This document shows positions 48,501-60,963 of a DNA stretch of 64,000 bases, one piece after another. The position numbers and the translations under genes were made by a program. The DNA is from Corella eumyota (taxonomy: Eukaryota > Chordata > Ascidiacea > Phlebobranchia > Corellidae). Location: positions 11,780,001 through 11,844,000 of the forward strand of contig OY720098.1 of assembly GCA_963082875.1 (NCBI GenBank), given 5' to 3'. Within the stretch, counting starts at the first letter, position 1, and the number at the start of each line of letters is the position of its first letter. Under the pieces are notes generated by a model. The model was not told the DNA's origin. It ran no database searches and saw nothing but the letters and a program-made list of their open reading frames with translations.

Positions 48501-51500
48501 AATAGGAGGTTTGCGATTCGTTGGGATAATAACAAACATACTAAAAATTTAGAACTTTTAGATTTAAAGAACAAAAGTTATCGTCTTTCAAAATTCTGAC
48601 TAGAAAGAATAAAAACAATAATAATAATAATAATAAATACACTGACAATAACAATATGTTTCGAAATCTAAGATTTCGAACCATAATAATAATAATAATA
48701 AATATAATGACAATAACAATATGTTTCGAAATCTAAGATTTCGAACCATAATAAATACACTGACAATAACAATATGTTTCGAAATCTAAGATTTCGAACC
48801 ATAATAATAAATATAATGACAATAACAATATGTTTCGAAATCTAAGATTTCGAACCATAATAAATATAATGACAATAACAATATGTTTCAAAATCTAAGA
48901 TTTCGAACCATAATGACAATAACAATATGTTTCGAAATCTAAGATTTCGAACCATAATAATAATAAATATAACTAGATTTATTCGATAAATAAAATATGG
49001 TTCGAAATCGTCTGATTTTTTTTATAAATATAATTTATTTAGTAGGTTTATTAAATAAATTATAAATTTAAATATTAACTTTTTTTTAATTTAAACCTAA
49101 TTTTAACAAACGAACACGCATTCATTGATATTGTAATATAAAAGTAAACTAAATTTAAAAGCAAAATACCGATCTTAATTTTTGGTAATCAAACGAGTAT
49201 TAAAATATAATAATAACAAAACAATTAAAAAAAAATTTACACATTTTTTACTTATACTTTAACATTTTACTTAAATTTTCAACCAATATATTTTACTTTA
49301 ATGGACAGCGAAAAGGACGATTTTTGACGGCGACCAGAACGCTATTAAATTATTCAAGCGTTAAACTCACACTGATTCGTTATTTTATAAAAAAAAAATA
49401 ATTACACCTTAACTAAGAATTTTACATATCTTTGATTTTTAATAAACAAACAAGCATTTATATATATTATACAAATAAAATTAATTTTTTAACCCAGTTT
49501 TATGTTGTTAATATCAAGATATACATTTTATTAAATTTTAAATTCCCAAAATTGATTTTTGATTTTTAATAAATAAACAAGCATTTAAATAAAATAAACA
49601 AACAAAAATTATTTTTTAAACATGTATTTTAATTACTAATATCATAAAATACATTATATTAAATTTTAAATGCTTAATATCAAACTTTAATTTTCAATAA
49701 ACAAACAAGAATTTAAATATAATAAACAAACAAAAATTAAATTTTTAATCCATTTTCGAGTTATTAATATTATGATATATAACTGACCAAAATTTGAAAA
49801 CTTAATAACGATCTCTAAATTTTAATAAACAAACACCTATTAATTACTAATTAATAATATTTAAATTATCAAAATAGGAGGATTGAAACACAATATGATA
49901 ATAAACAACATACTAAAATTTTAATCAAAGTTATTCAACATACTAAAATTTTAATCAAAGTTATACACAAAATCAAAAGTTATTCGATTTCAAAATTCGG
50001 ATTAGTAAGAATAAAAATAAAAATAATAATAAATATACGGACAATAACAATATGTTTCGAAATCTAAGATTTCGAACCATAATAAAATATGGTTCAAAAT
50101 TATTTGATTATTTTTAACATAAAATTTTATAAATAAAAAATATGTGCATAAACATTAACTAAGAATATTACATACTTTTGATTTTTAATTAACAAACTAG
50201 CATTTAATATAACAAACAAACAAGAATTATTTTTTAATTATCTTCAAATTTTAAATATAATAAGATATAACCGACCAAAATTTAAAAACCTAATTATCAA
50301 TCTTTAAATTTGAATAAACAAACACCCATTAATTAGTAATTAGTGATGAAAATTTTAATTTTAATTTATTTTTGAGTTAGTAATATCATGATATACAATT
50401 GACCAAGATTTAAAAAATTAATAACAACCCTTAAATTTTAATAAACAAACACCTATTAATTAGTAATTAGTGATAAAAATTAAAATTTTAATTCGTTTTT
50501 GAGTTACTAATATCATGATATACAATTGACCAAGATTTAAAAAGTTAATAACAACCTTTAAATTATAATAAATAAACACCTATTAATTAGTAATTAGTGA
50601 TAAAAATAAAAATTTTAATTCATTTTTGAGTTACCAATATCATGATATACAATTGACCAAGATTTAAAAAATTAATAACAACCTTTAAATTTTAATAAAT
50701 CAACACTTATTAATTAGTAATTAGTTATAATTAAATGTTGTAAATGGGAGAATGAAAACATAATCTGATAATAAACAACATACTAAAATTTCAGATTTTT
50801 AAATTCTAAGGAACTAATGATATCTTCTTTCAAAATTGGGACTAGAAAGAATAAAAATAATAACTAGATTTATTTGATAAATAAAATATGGTTCGAAATT
50901 GTTTGATTCTTTTTTATAAATATAATTTATTTAGTAGGTTTATTAATTAAATTATAAATTTAAATATGAACTTTTTTATATTTAAACCTAATTTTAACAA
51001 GCGAACACGCACTCATTGATATTGTAATATAAAAGTAAACTAAATTTAAAAGCAAAATACCGATCTTAATTTTTTAGTAAACAAACAAGTATTAAAATAT
51101 AATAATAACAAAACAATTAAAACAAAAATTTTACACATTTTTTACTTATATTTTAACATTTTACTTAAATTTTCAACCAATATTTTTTACTTTAATGGAC
51201 AGCGAAAAGGACGATTTTTGACGGCGACCAGAACGCTATTAAATTATTCAAGCGTTAAACTCACACTGATTCAATATTTTATAAAAAAACAAAAATAATG
51301 ATTAAACGATATTTAGCTAGAGTTAAATCTTCATTTTAAATAGCAACATACAAAATAATAATACCAACAACATATTAAAATTTCAGAAAATTTAATCTTT
51401 AAATTTTAATAATAAAATATATTAATTAGTAATTAGTGATAATTAAATGTCGTGAATAGGAGGTTTGCGATTCGTTGGGATAATAACAAACATACTAAAA

Positions 51501-54500
51501 ATTTAGAACTTTTAGTTTTAAAGAACAAAAGTTATCGTCTTTCAAAATTCGTCAAATAAGAATAAAAACAATAATAATAATAAATACTAGATTTATTTGA
51601 TAAATAAAATATGGTTCGAAATTATTTGATTCTTTTTTATAAATATAATTTATTTAGTAGGTTTATTAATTAAATTATAAATTTAAATATAAACTTTTGT
51701 ATATTTAAACCTAATTTTAACAAGCGAACACGCACTTATTGATATTGTAATATAAAAGTAAACTAAATTTAAAAGCAAAATACCGATCTTAATTTTTTAG
51801 TAATCAAACAAGTATTAAAATATAATAATAACAAAACAATTAAAACAAAAATTTTACACATTTTTTACTTATATTTTAACATTTTACTTAAATTTTCAAC
51901 CAATATTTTTTACTTTAATGGACAGCGAAAAGGACGATTTTTGACGGCGACCAGAACGCTATTAAATTATTCAAGCGTTAAACTCACACTGATTCATTAT
52001 TTTATAAAAAACAAAAATAATGATTAAACGATATTTAGCTAGAGTTAAATCTTCATTTTAAATAGCAACATACAAAATAATAATACCAACAACATATTAA
52101 AATTTCAGCAAATTTAATCTTTAAATTTTAATAATAAAATATATTAATTAGTAATTAGTGATAATTAAATGTCGTTAATAGGAGGTTTGCGATTCGTTGG
52201 GATAATAACAAACATACTAAAAATTCAGAACTTTTAGTTTTAAAGAACAAAAGTTATCGTCTTTCAAAATTCGTCAAATAAGAATAAAAACAACTAGAAC
52301 AATAGAAATAAAACTAGTCCAGTCCCGCGACCCTAAAAATAAGAAAAGATAAAACTTATTAAACAAAGAAAAAATAAAGCATAACCAACGCGATAAAAAT
52401 TCATTAAACCAACACAAAATTCCAATTTATGTATTAAACTTTATAATATAATTATCGAATAAATGTTCTTTGCACAATATTATGGAGATTTTATAAAATT
52501 TACCATTTGTATCATGATTTTAAATCAATAAAAATGTAACAACCAAATATTGATTTGATTTTTAATAAAAAACAAGCAATTAATATTTATTATAAACAAC
52601 CAAAAATTAATTTTTATACCGTTTTTGAGTAGAAACTTTTACACACATTTAACTTAGATTTTCATATTTTACTTATACTTTCAACCAATACTTTTTACTT
52701 CAACTCAGACAGCGAAAAAGACGATATTTGACGGCGACCAGAACGCTATTAAATCATTCAAGCGTTAAACTCACTCTGATCCATTATTTTATAAATAAAC
52801 CCAAATTAATTAAACGATAATTAGCTAAAGTTAAATATTTATTTTAAACAGCAACATACAAAATAATAATAATAATAGCAACAACATATTAAAATTTCAG
52901 AAAACTTAACATTTAAATTTTAATAATAAAATATATTAATTAGTAATTAGTGATAATTAAATGTCGTAAATAGGAGGTTTGCGATTCGTTGGGATAATAA
53001 CAAACATACTAAAAATTTAGAACTTTTAGATTTAAAGAACAAAAGTTATCGTCTTTCAAAATTCTGACTAGAAAGAATAAAAACAATAATAATAATAATA
53101 ATAAATACACTGACAATAACAATATGTTTCGAAATCTAAGATTTCGAACCATAATAATAAATACTAGATTTATTTGATAAATAAAATATGGTTCGAAATC
53201 GTTTGATTCTTTTTTATAAATATAATTTATTTAGTAGGTTTATTAATTAAATTATAAAATTTTATATTTGATATTGTAAAAGAAAAGTAAACTAAATTTA
53301 AAAGCAAAATACCGATCTTAATTTTTGGTAATCAAACGAGTATTAATATATAATAATAAAAAAACAATTAAAAAAAAAAATTTACACATTTTTGACTTAT
53401 ACTTTAACATTTTACTTAAATTTTTAACCAATTTTTTTTACTTTAATGGACAGCAAAAAAGACGATTTTTGACGGCGACCAGAACGGTATTAAATTATTC
53501 AAGCGTTAAACTCACACTGATTCATTATTTTATAAAAAAACTTAAATATTGATTAAACGATATTTAGCTAGAGTTAAAACTTCATTTTAAATAGCAACAT
53601 ACAAAATAATAATACCTACAACATATTAAAATTTCAGAAAATTTAATCTTTAAATTTTAATAATAAAATATATTAATTAGTAATTAGTAACATTTAAATG
53701 TCGTAAATAGGAGGTTTGCGATTCGTTGGGATAATAACAAACATACTAAAAATTTAGAACCTTTACTTTTAAAGAACAAAAGTTATCGTCTTTCAAAATT
53801 CCTCAAATAAGAATAAAAACAACTAGATTTATTTGATAAATAAAATATGGTTCGAAATTGTTTGATTCTTTTTTATAAATATAATTTAAATATGAACTTT
53901 TTTATATTTAAACCTAATTTTAACAAACGAACACGCATTCAATGATATTGTAATAGAAAAATAACTAAATTTAAAAGCAAAATACCTATCGTAATTTTTT
54001 AGTAATCAAACTAGTATTAAAATATAATAATAACAAAATAATTAAAAAAAAATTTTTACACATTTTTGACTTATACTTTAACATTTTACTTAAATTTTCA
54101 ACCAATATTTTTTACTTTAATAGACAGCGAAAAGGACGATTTTTGACGGCGACCAGAACGCTATTAAATTATTCAAGCGTTAAATTCACACTGATTCGTT
54201 ATTTTATAAAAAAAACTAAAATAATGATTAAACGATATTTAGCTAGAGTTAAATCTTCACTTTAAATAGCAACATACAAAATAATAATGCCAACAACATA
54301 TTAAAATTTCAGCAAATTTAATCTTTAAATTTTAATAATAAAATATATTAATTAGTAATTAGTGACATTTAAATGTCGTAAATAGGAGGTTTGCGATTCG
54401 TTGGGATAATAATAAACATACTAAAAATTTAGAACTTTTACTTTTAAAGAACAAAAGTTATCGTCTTTCAAAATTTGTCAAATAAGAATAAAAACAACTA

Positions 54501-57500
54501 GATTTATTTGAAAAATAAAATATGGTTCGAAATTATTTAATTATTTTTAGCAAAAATTTTTAGAAATAAAAAAAAATATGCATACACCTTAACTAAGAAT
54601 ATTATATATCTTTGATTTTTAATAAACAAACAAGCATTTAAATATATTGTACAAATAAAATTAATTTTTCAACCCAGTTTTATGTTGTTAATATCAGGAT
54701 ATACATTATACTAAATTTTAAATACCTAAAATTGATTTTTGATTTTTAATAAATAAACAAGCATTTAAATAAAATAAACAACCAAAAATTATTTTTTAAA
54801 CAAGTATTTTATTACAAATATTATAAAATACATTATATTAAATTTTAAATGCCTAATATCAAACTTTTATTTTTAATAAACAAACAAGAATTTTAATATA
54901 ATAAACAAACAAAAATTAAATTTTTAATCCATTTTCGAGTTATTAATATTATGATATATAACTGACCAAAATTTGAAAACTTAATAACGATCTCTAAATT
55001 TTAATAAACAAACACCTATTAATTACTAATTAATAATATTTAATTTATTAAAATAGGAGGATTGAAACACGATATGATAATAAACAACATACTAAAATTT
55101 TAAAAATTTATATACACAAAAACAAAAGTTATTCGATTTCAAAATTCGGATTAGTAAGAATAAAAATAATAATAAAATATAATAATAACAAAACAATTAA
55201 AACAAAAATTTTACACATTTTTTACTTATATTTTAACATTTTACTTAAATTTTCAACTAATATTTTTTACTTTAATGGACAGCGAAAAGAACGATTTTTG
55301 ACGGCGACCAGAACGCTATTAAATTATTCAAGCGTTAAACTCACACTGATTCGTTATTTTATAAAAAAACTAAAATAATGATTAAACGATATTTAGCTAG
55401 AGTTAAATCTTCATTTTAAATAGCAACATACAAAATAATAATACCAGCAACATATTAAAATTTCAGAAAATTTAATCTTTTAATTTTAATAATAAAATAT
55501 ATTAATTAGTAATTAGTGATAATTAAAAGTTGTAAATAGGAGGTTTGCGATTCGTTGGGATAATAACAAACATACTAAAAATTTAGAACTTTTAGTTTTA
55601 AAGAACAAAAGTTATTCGATTTCAAAATTCGGATTAGTAAGAACAAAAATAAAAACTAGATTTATTTGAAAAATAAAATATGGTTCGAAATTATTTAATT
55701 ATTTTTAGCAAAAATTTTTAGAAATAAAAAAAAATATGCATACACCTTAACTAAGAATATTATATATCTTTGATTTTTAATAAACAAACAAGCATTTAAA
55801 TATATTGTACAAATAAAATTAATTTTTCAACCCAGTTTTATGTTGTTAATATCAGGATATACATTATACTAAATTTTAAATTCCTAAAATTGATTTTTGA
55901 TTTTTAATAAATAAACAAGCATTTAAATAAAATAAACAACCAAAAATTATTTTTTAAACAAGTATTTTATTACAAATATTATAAAATACATTATATTAAA
56001 TTTTAAATGCCTAATATCAAACTTTTATTTTTAATAAACAAACAAGAATTTTAATATAATAAACAAACAAAAATTAAATTTTTAATCCATTTTCGAGTTA
56101 TTAATATTATGATATATAACTGACCAAAATTTGAAAGCTTAATAACGATCTCTAAATTTTAATAAACAAACACCTATTAATTACTAATTAATAATATTTA
56201 ATTTATTAAAATAGGAGGATTGAAACACGATATGATAATAAACAACATACTAAAATTTTAAAAATTTATATACACAAAAACAAAAGTTATTCGATTTCAA
56301 AATTCGGATTAGTAAGAATAAAAATAATAATAAAATATAATAATAACAAAACAATTAAAACAAAAATTTTACACATTTTTTACTTATATTTTAACATTTT
56401 ACTTAAATTTTCAACTAATATTTTTTACTTTAATAGACAGCGAAAAGAACGATTTTTGACGGCGACCAGAACGCTATTAAATTATTCAAGCGTTAAACTC
56501 ACACTGATTCGTTATTTTATAAAAAAACTAAAATAATGATTAAACGATATTTAGCTAGAGTTAAATCTTCATTTTAAATAGCAACATACAAAATAATAAT
56601 ACCAGCAACATATTAAAATTTCAGAAAATTTAATCTTTTAATTTTAATAATAAAATATATTAATTAGTAATTAGTGATAATTAAAAGTTGTAAATAGGAG
56701 GTTTGCGATTCGTTGGGATAATAACAAACATACTAAAAATTTAGAACTTTTAGTTTTAAAGAACAAAAGTTATTCGATTTCAAAATTCGGATTAGTAAGA
56801 ATAAAAATAAAAATAATAATAAATATACGGACAATAACAATATGTTTCGAAATCTAAGATTTCGAACCATAATAAATATAATGACAATAACAATATGTTT
56901 CGAAATCTAAGATTTCGAACCATAATAATAAATATAATGACAATAACAATATGTTTCGAAATCTAAGATTTCGAACCATAATAATGTATACCATATTGTT
57001 CACAAATAACGATATGGATATATGAGTTTAAAAAATTAACTAGAATGAACAGGTTTGGACTACTAGATTCATATTCATTTATGTTTATAAACCTTACACA
57101 TACTTTCATTGCAGGAATAATGGACCAAATATTAATAGCACTTTTTTGTGTATACTGTCCCAGAGAAATCTCCAAAAAATATAACGGAACGCCAGCAAAA
57201 ATAGCAACTAATATGTACGGAATTAAAAATGCACCTAAACAAAAATCATATTAGTACGATTTTTTTAAAGGTCAGGTAGGTCGAGTATTAGTTTTATCAA
57301 ATTTCAAACGAATTTTAAACTTGGTTACCGCCGCCGTTGCTATAACAAAGGTAGGGAAATCTCCAAACTGTTCCTAAACCAACCGAATAACCGACCATCG
57401 CTAATACAAACTCGCGAGAATTTGACCATGACTCACTTAAACATTAAAATCTTTAAATAAAACCTTTGATTAAGCTGTTAAAATCAATTGGGTACGTATG

Positions 57501-57666
57501 CAACAATATCATGTTAAAACTAATTGCATAATTTCCCTTAGTTGTTAATTTTTTAAAAAATGACTTTAAAAAAATGACTCGGTTCGAATAAATTTATTTA
57601 CCGTTTCACAACAGTTTTGTTTATTTCTGCCTCTTCTGGCACAGATGTGTTTATATCTTCTGTCAT
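42565..57666 (-). CDS. SLC6 Na+/Cl- dependent transporter, GABA/taurine/creatine type, 595 aa
   Basis: Exons: 57666-57602, 57435-57329, 57234-57104, 45305-45179, 45118-44989, 44921-44786, 44721-44587, 44449-44346, 44267-44143, 43958-43846, 43620-43483, 43380-43177, 43044-42877, 42669-42565; 1,788 nt in frame. It is a 12-TM plasma-membrane symporter of the NSS fold. Seen: TM1 [36 protein letters not shown]; the extracellular loop [12 protein letters not shown] with the conserved disulfide pair and NVS, NMS and NTT sequons; [14 protein letters not shown] (TM6, whose DAG context favours the GABA/taurine/creatine branch over glycine and monoamine carriers); [30 protein letters not shown]. Thr44 replaces the near-invariant Asn of GLGN that binds Na1 in LeuT. 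The substrate cannot be named. Intron 3 (11.8 kb) holds the repeat array. Confidence 0.93.
46985..48690. repeat. Type B units (two tandem copies; third at 52315-53158)
   Basis: Each unit of about 845 bp begins TAGTCCAGTCCCGCGACCCT (47001, 47847, 52315). It shares the core with type A but as AAAAAGACGATATTTGACGG, and has its own left half (ATTGATTTGATTTTTAAT, GTTTTTGAGTAGAAAC). The copies end with the 31-bp palindrome. The second and third copies look almost identical although 4.5 kb apart, which implies recent exchange or copying within the array. Confidence 0.85.
48655..48955. repeat. Cluster of six 31-bp palindromes
   Basis: Six copies, starting at 48655, 48720, 48773, 48829, 48882 (one base off) and 48925, of an inverted repeat whose inner arms are TTCGAAATCT and AGATTTCGAA around a single A. 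The outer arms TATG/CATA make it 15-bp arms with one mismatch. Spacers are AATAAAT(A)(CAC)TGACAATAACAA variants. Further copies are at 47809, 50051, 53123, 56841, 56893 and 56950, making twelve. Each could extrude as a hairpin of about 15 bp. Confidence 0.9.
50346..50735. repeat. 127-bp tandem repeat, three copies
   Basis: Units containing GAGTTA near 50374, 50501 and 50628, each followed by ATATCATGATATACAATTGA, CAAGATTTAAAAA and CACCTATTAATTAGTAATTA. They are a local expansion of a piece found once in the type D unit. Confidence 0.8.
50860..52304. repeat. Type A units (two intact tandem copies)
   Basis: Each unit of about 720 bp begins CTAGATTTATTTGATAAAT and AAATATGGTTCGAAATT, passes AACACGCACT(C/T)ATTGATATT and the GACAGCGAAAAGGACGATTT core, then TAGGAGGTTTGCGATTCGTT, and ends near CAAAATTCGTCAAATAAG. 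Copies start at about 50863 and 51587. Other A copies, some cut short, start at about 45325, 46036 (head only), 46208, 48974, 53165 and 53824. Confidence 0.85.
54495..56810. repeat. 1,158-bp tandem duplication (type D plus half type A)
   Basis: Segment 54495-55652 is repeated as 55653-56810. The head CTAGATTTATTTGAAAAAT is at 54498 and 55656, and the core at 55300 and 56458, both exactly 1,158 apart. I see only a handful of differences by eye, so the duplication is young or kept alike by exchange. An older, partly diverged relative of the D part is at about 49400-50035. Confidence 0.9.
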
Positions 57667-58104
57667 GTTTTCGCTCGCCCCAGAAAGTAGATATCTCACA
57701 GTTGGTTAATTGCTTTAACAACACTGCAACGCTTTTTAAAAAATTTGCATCTAACGCGAATTTTTTATTTTATTTCCATTTCCGATATATAACTGTCCTG
57801 TTAGATTAATGTTTAATTATTCTATTAAACCTATAACGCAGGCTTCTGTGTTTTCCGTAGTGTGACATTGTGCGGTGTTATTAACATGATAAAGATTAAT
57901 AGCACGTTTTACGTTATATTACTAAGAATTAATGATAAAGTAAATGCTTTGTTAGGGTAATAAACGCTACTTCGATAAAAAATTTTCCGTTTTGATCTTG
58001 TAATATAACTCTTTGAAAGTAAAAAAATTAATTATTTATTTTATAAAATTTATCTTTTACATTTATTGTGGTAAAAAAGTAATCGGGCAATAATTTGCCA
58101 ACAA

Positions 58105-58385
58105 TGTGTTGTGGTCTGATGGTCGTAACACTTGGCTTACTACATGAGGTCCTGGGTTCTATCCCCAATACTCTTACGCTGTAGCGCCCTTGAGTAAGGC
58201 ACTTTAAACAGTATAATCTTCTGCTAATCTATTGCCTAATTAGTGGCTTAATTATCAGGCTATTACAATTCTTTTATATCTTAAACTGAAAAAGGCAACT
58301 CAAGGCTTAGTCCAGGTAACTGATGTTATGCTATGTTTAGATCGTGAAGTCAACCTTTTCACAATAAGGATAAGTAAATTGTTAG
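58105..58385 (+). mobile_element. tRNA-derived SINE, copy 3
   Basis: Plus-strand copy. A-box-like TGGTCTGATGGTCGTAACA near 58116, B-box-like GGGTTCTATCCCC near 58153, then GCTGTAGCGCCCTTGAGTAA, TAATTATCAGGC, and the tail block AAAGGCAACTCAAGGCTTAG near 58290. It is the reverse complement of copies 1, 2 and 4 in layout. Confidence 0.75.
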
Positions 58386-58672
58386 GTGATGGAATTTTTT
58401 TGTTGTAGTAACTAATAAGCCTAAACATAAGTGTTATTGTTAAATATGTAGCTTTTACAACAGACAGAAATAAATCCAAACTTAAAGGTGTCGCAAGATT
58501 ACTAGTAAAATTGTTTGTAGATGACTGCAGTGGCATGTTTGGCAGTTGTTGAATTTGATTCAGTCAATAAATTAAAACTGTAGGATTGGCTTTGTTTGAT
58601 TAAGTTGAAACATTTACACTTTTACTAATCGTACTTAAACCACAATGGGCTTTTATACTTTAGTACCACAAG

Positions 58673-58945
58673 TCACTTTTTTATATATTTATTGCCAATG
58701 TTGACTACTTGACCCAAACATAAAAGAGTAAAATTAGTTACCTCGACCCAGTCTCAAGTTACCTTTGGCAGTTTGGGATATAATAAATTATAATTGCCTG
58801 ATAATTAAGCTGCTGATTAAGTGTTGGTCAGCAGGAGTTTATACCATTTATTGTGCCTTACTCAAGAATGCTAAAGCATACAAGCAGTGGGGATCAAACC
58901 CAGAATCTTATGTAACAAAGCCAATTGTTTTGACCACTACACTTT
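58673..58945 (-). mobile_element. tRNA-derived SINE, copy 4
   Basis: Plus-strand text shows GACCCAGTCTCAAGTTACCT near 58744, CAGTTTGGGATATAATAAAT, CTTACTCAAGAATGCTAAAG near 58858, then GGGGATCAAACCCAGAATCT near 58889 (B box reversed) and TTTTGACCACTACAC at the tRNA 5' end. The 3' end is T-rich on the plus strand near 58676. Confidence 0.75.
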
Positions 58946-59225
58946 TTTTATTATCGGGTAGGTTGATTCGCTTTTAAAAAGTTAAACAAAATATTCTACT
59001 TGACTAAGAATGTGGGCATAGAGTATAAAAATCGTTTTGACTTATGTAGTTTCTAGATTATAGAATGATTTTTCTATTTACAACCAATTTAGTGTAGCTA
59101 AAGCCTATTTTTAAAAATACAAGCTATAAAGAAACAAACTTGGTATTTAGTACTCAATAGCACCATTTATTTTAAATGTCATACAAAATAAAACACTCTG
59201 AAATTTCATGAATTGAAAACAACAT

Positions 59226-59231
59226 TTTATT
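59226..59231 (-). terminator. Poly(A) signal candidate of LSM12
   Basis: AATAAA on the minus strand about 160 nt beyond the LSM12 stop; the first clean hexamer in the 3' flank. Confidence 0.4.
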
Positions 59232-59387
59232 CACCTATGAAAAACAGGAATTTTTTTGATATGTTATTTTAAAAATATTTTTAAGGTGTTTCTAGTTAAA
59301 AAGAGCCTGATATTTCTGTAGATTGTTATAAAAGATTGAGTTAAACTCCGAAAGTAACAATAAAAAAGTTGTATATGAAGCTCTGTG

Positions 59388-60709
59388 TTATGTTGTGTTG
59401 TTGTTCTTCAGTTTTTCTTCTTTATGAAATTTTTCAACCTTAAAGAAAAACAAATATTGTTAAAGATCGAATATGTACCAATATAATCACAGTAAAGTCA
59501 ATCTAAAAAATATTAACTTGAATTTTAAGTTAAAGTAATTTTAGTACAACTTACTAGTTTTTTAACATGTTTTACACAATGGTTTGTGGGTGCATTTGTT
59601 TTATCTTTAACCATGCAGTCTTCAACATTGAAAGGTGAGTTTATCAGAACTTCGTCAAACACCTGAATGCTTTTATCAACAAATTTACAGTCAGGTAACC
59701 TGTAAAAAAAATTGCACTATGCATTGAAAAAGTCAGTTCTGATAAAATTAAAAAAAAATACACTGAATAAAAAATATTGTTGTATTATTATAATAGTAAA
59801 ATCATGAAATTGTAATTAATTGTTAAGAAGTTACATTTATACAACGGCTTATAGTTTAATTTGTTGTTGGTTATGGCTTTTTCAAATTAACCTAAACTTA
59901 CGTTTTGATTATAAAAAGGTAAAGGTTAATTCCATCGTTGCTCACGCCGCAGCTTTTTGCATTTGCTAAGGTGTTTTTCAATTTTATTTCTAATCGATAT
60001 TTGTCTAAAAGCTGCAAAAATAATTTTTTCAATTTGGTTAAAACTTAAATCAATTATTTTGCTGGGCCCTTTTAAAATTTACACTTGTCTTGTTTATATT
60101 TTACCTTATTAGATAACTACTAATTGCAACATAAATATTTTTAAAATATGAAATTTATATAAAACTACCTTAGGTGGATTTAAAGAAGAAAGAGTAGAGA
60201 GAGATTGTTCTGAAGCCTCTTTAATAATGTTAATGGTTTTAATTAAGTCCATGTTTATCATAGCTACATTGTTTAACTCTGGTTTTCCACAAGTAGAACT
60301 TTGCTCTAGAGTAACAGGAAAATTAGGCGTTGAACCAGTAAAAATTAATTAACAATGTTTGCATAGCTGCTGAGTATTTTTGAACAAAAGATGTTTATGT
60401 TTATCTACTTTAAATGTTTGGTTTGATAACAAATTGCAATTAATATTTATTTTGAAAGCTACAATTTAAAAATCAGGCTTGAATATAACAAACGATTAAA
60501 TATATTTAGGTTTAATTAATCTTGCATAAAAAAAATTTCCACTACAACATGTTTGATGCTAATTACTTACTAAGCACTAAAACTTTAGCTCCATAATCAA
60601 ACGATAATACTTCTCCCTTGATTACATCTTCATAGCATGTTACACAGTTAACAATGGTGCCTGGGTAGAAGTAGTCATCGTTGGACGTTGCCATTGCCTT
60701 TTCTTGCAT
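59388..60709 (-). CDS. LSM12: LSM12 homologue, 193 aa
   Basis: Exons: 60709-60571, 60305-60169, 60011-59902, 59699-59555, 59438-59388; 582 nt in frame, near the human length of 195 aa. LSM12 is an RNA-associated protein with an Lsm fold followed by an anticodon-binding-like (AD) domain; the human protein binds ataxin-2 partners and has been reported as an NAADP receptor. Seen: Lsm part with YFYPGTIVNCVTCYEDVIKG and VLSFDYGAKVLVL (human SVGSQVSCRTC, VVAFDYQSKMLAL), SSTCGKPELNNVAMINM; AD part LANAKSCGVSNDGINLYLFI, TLPDCKF, VFDEVLINSPFNVEDC, then HCVKHVKKLVEKFHKEEK. Two in-frame ATGs (60709 and 60694) are possible; the second gives MATSNDDYFYPG, closer to the family. Confidence 0.93.
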
Positions 60710-60963
60710 TTGATTTTAAAAAATATTCTATTTCAGTCAATTACCTAATTTAAGAAAATATATAGTTTAAGATAAAACTGCTCTATGTTTTAAACAACGA
60801 TTTAACAACCACATATGCAACCAAAATATAGATTAAATCACAGAACTATCTGCCTTATACTTAAAACTTGTTGTTATTGATGTTTAAGAGTTTTTAATGG
60901 GATCTTCAATACAAAATATATGCCAATAACAATTTGGAGATTTAAAAACGGAAACCTCTTTTT

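Larger units (their letters stand above)
45321..56995. repeat. Complex satellite-like repeat array in SLC6 intron 3
   Basis: About 11.7 kb of AT-rich, directly repeated units, all in one orientation, filling the intron almost to the exon 4 acceptor. Twelve copies of a shared core GACGGCGACCAGAACG start at about 45679, 46565, 47416, 48262, 49326, 51220, 51943, 52730, 53471 (one base changed nearby), 54145, 55300 and 56458. Spacing varies from about 0.67 to 1.9 kb because units are of different types (A, B and D below), some truncated. No unit has a convincing ORF: the 68-84 codon ORFs at 46897-47103 and 47695-47949 simply repeat with the unit. No terminal inverted repeats of a DNA transposon are obvious. 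Confidence 0.9.
57667..59387. other. Intergenic with two SINEs
   Basis: Lies between the SLC6 start and the LSM12 3' end. Two SINE copies occupy much of it (58105-58385 and 58673-58945). The rest is AT-rich with no gene seen. The SLC6 promoter should be near 57.7-57.9 kb. Confidence 0.5.
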
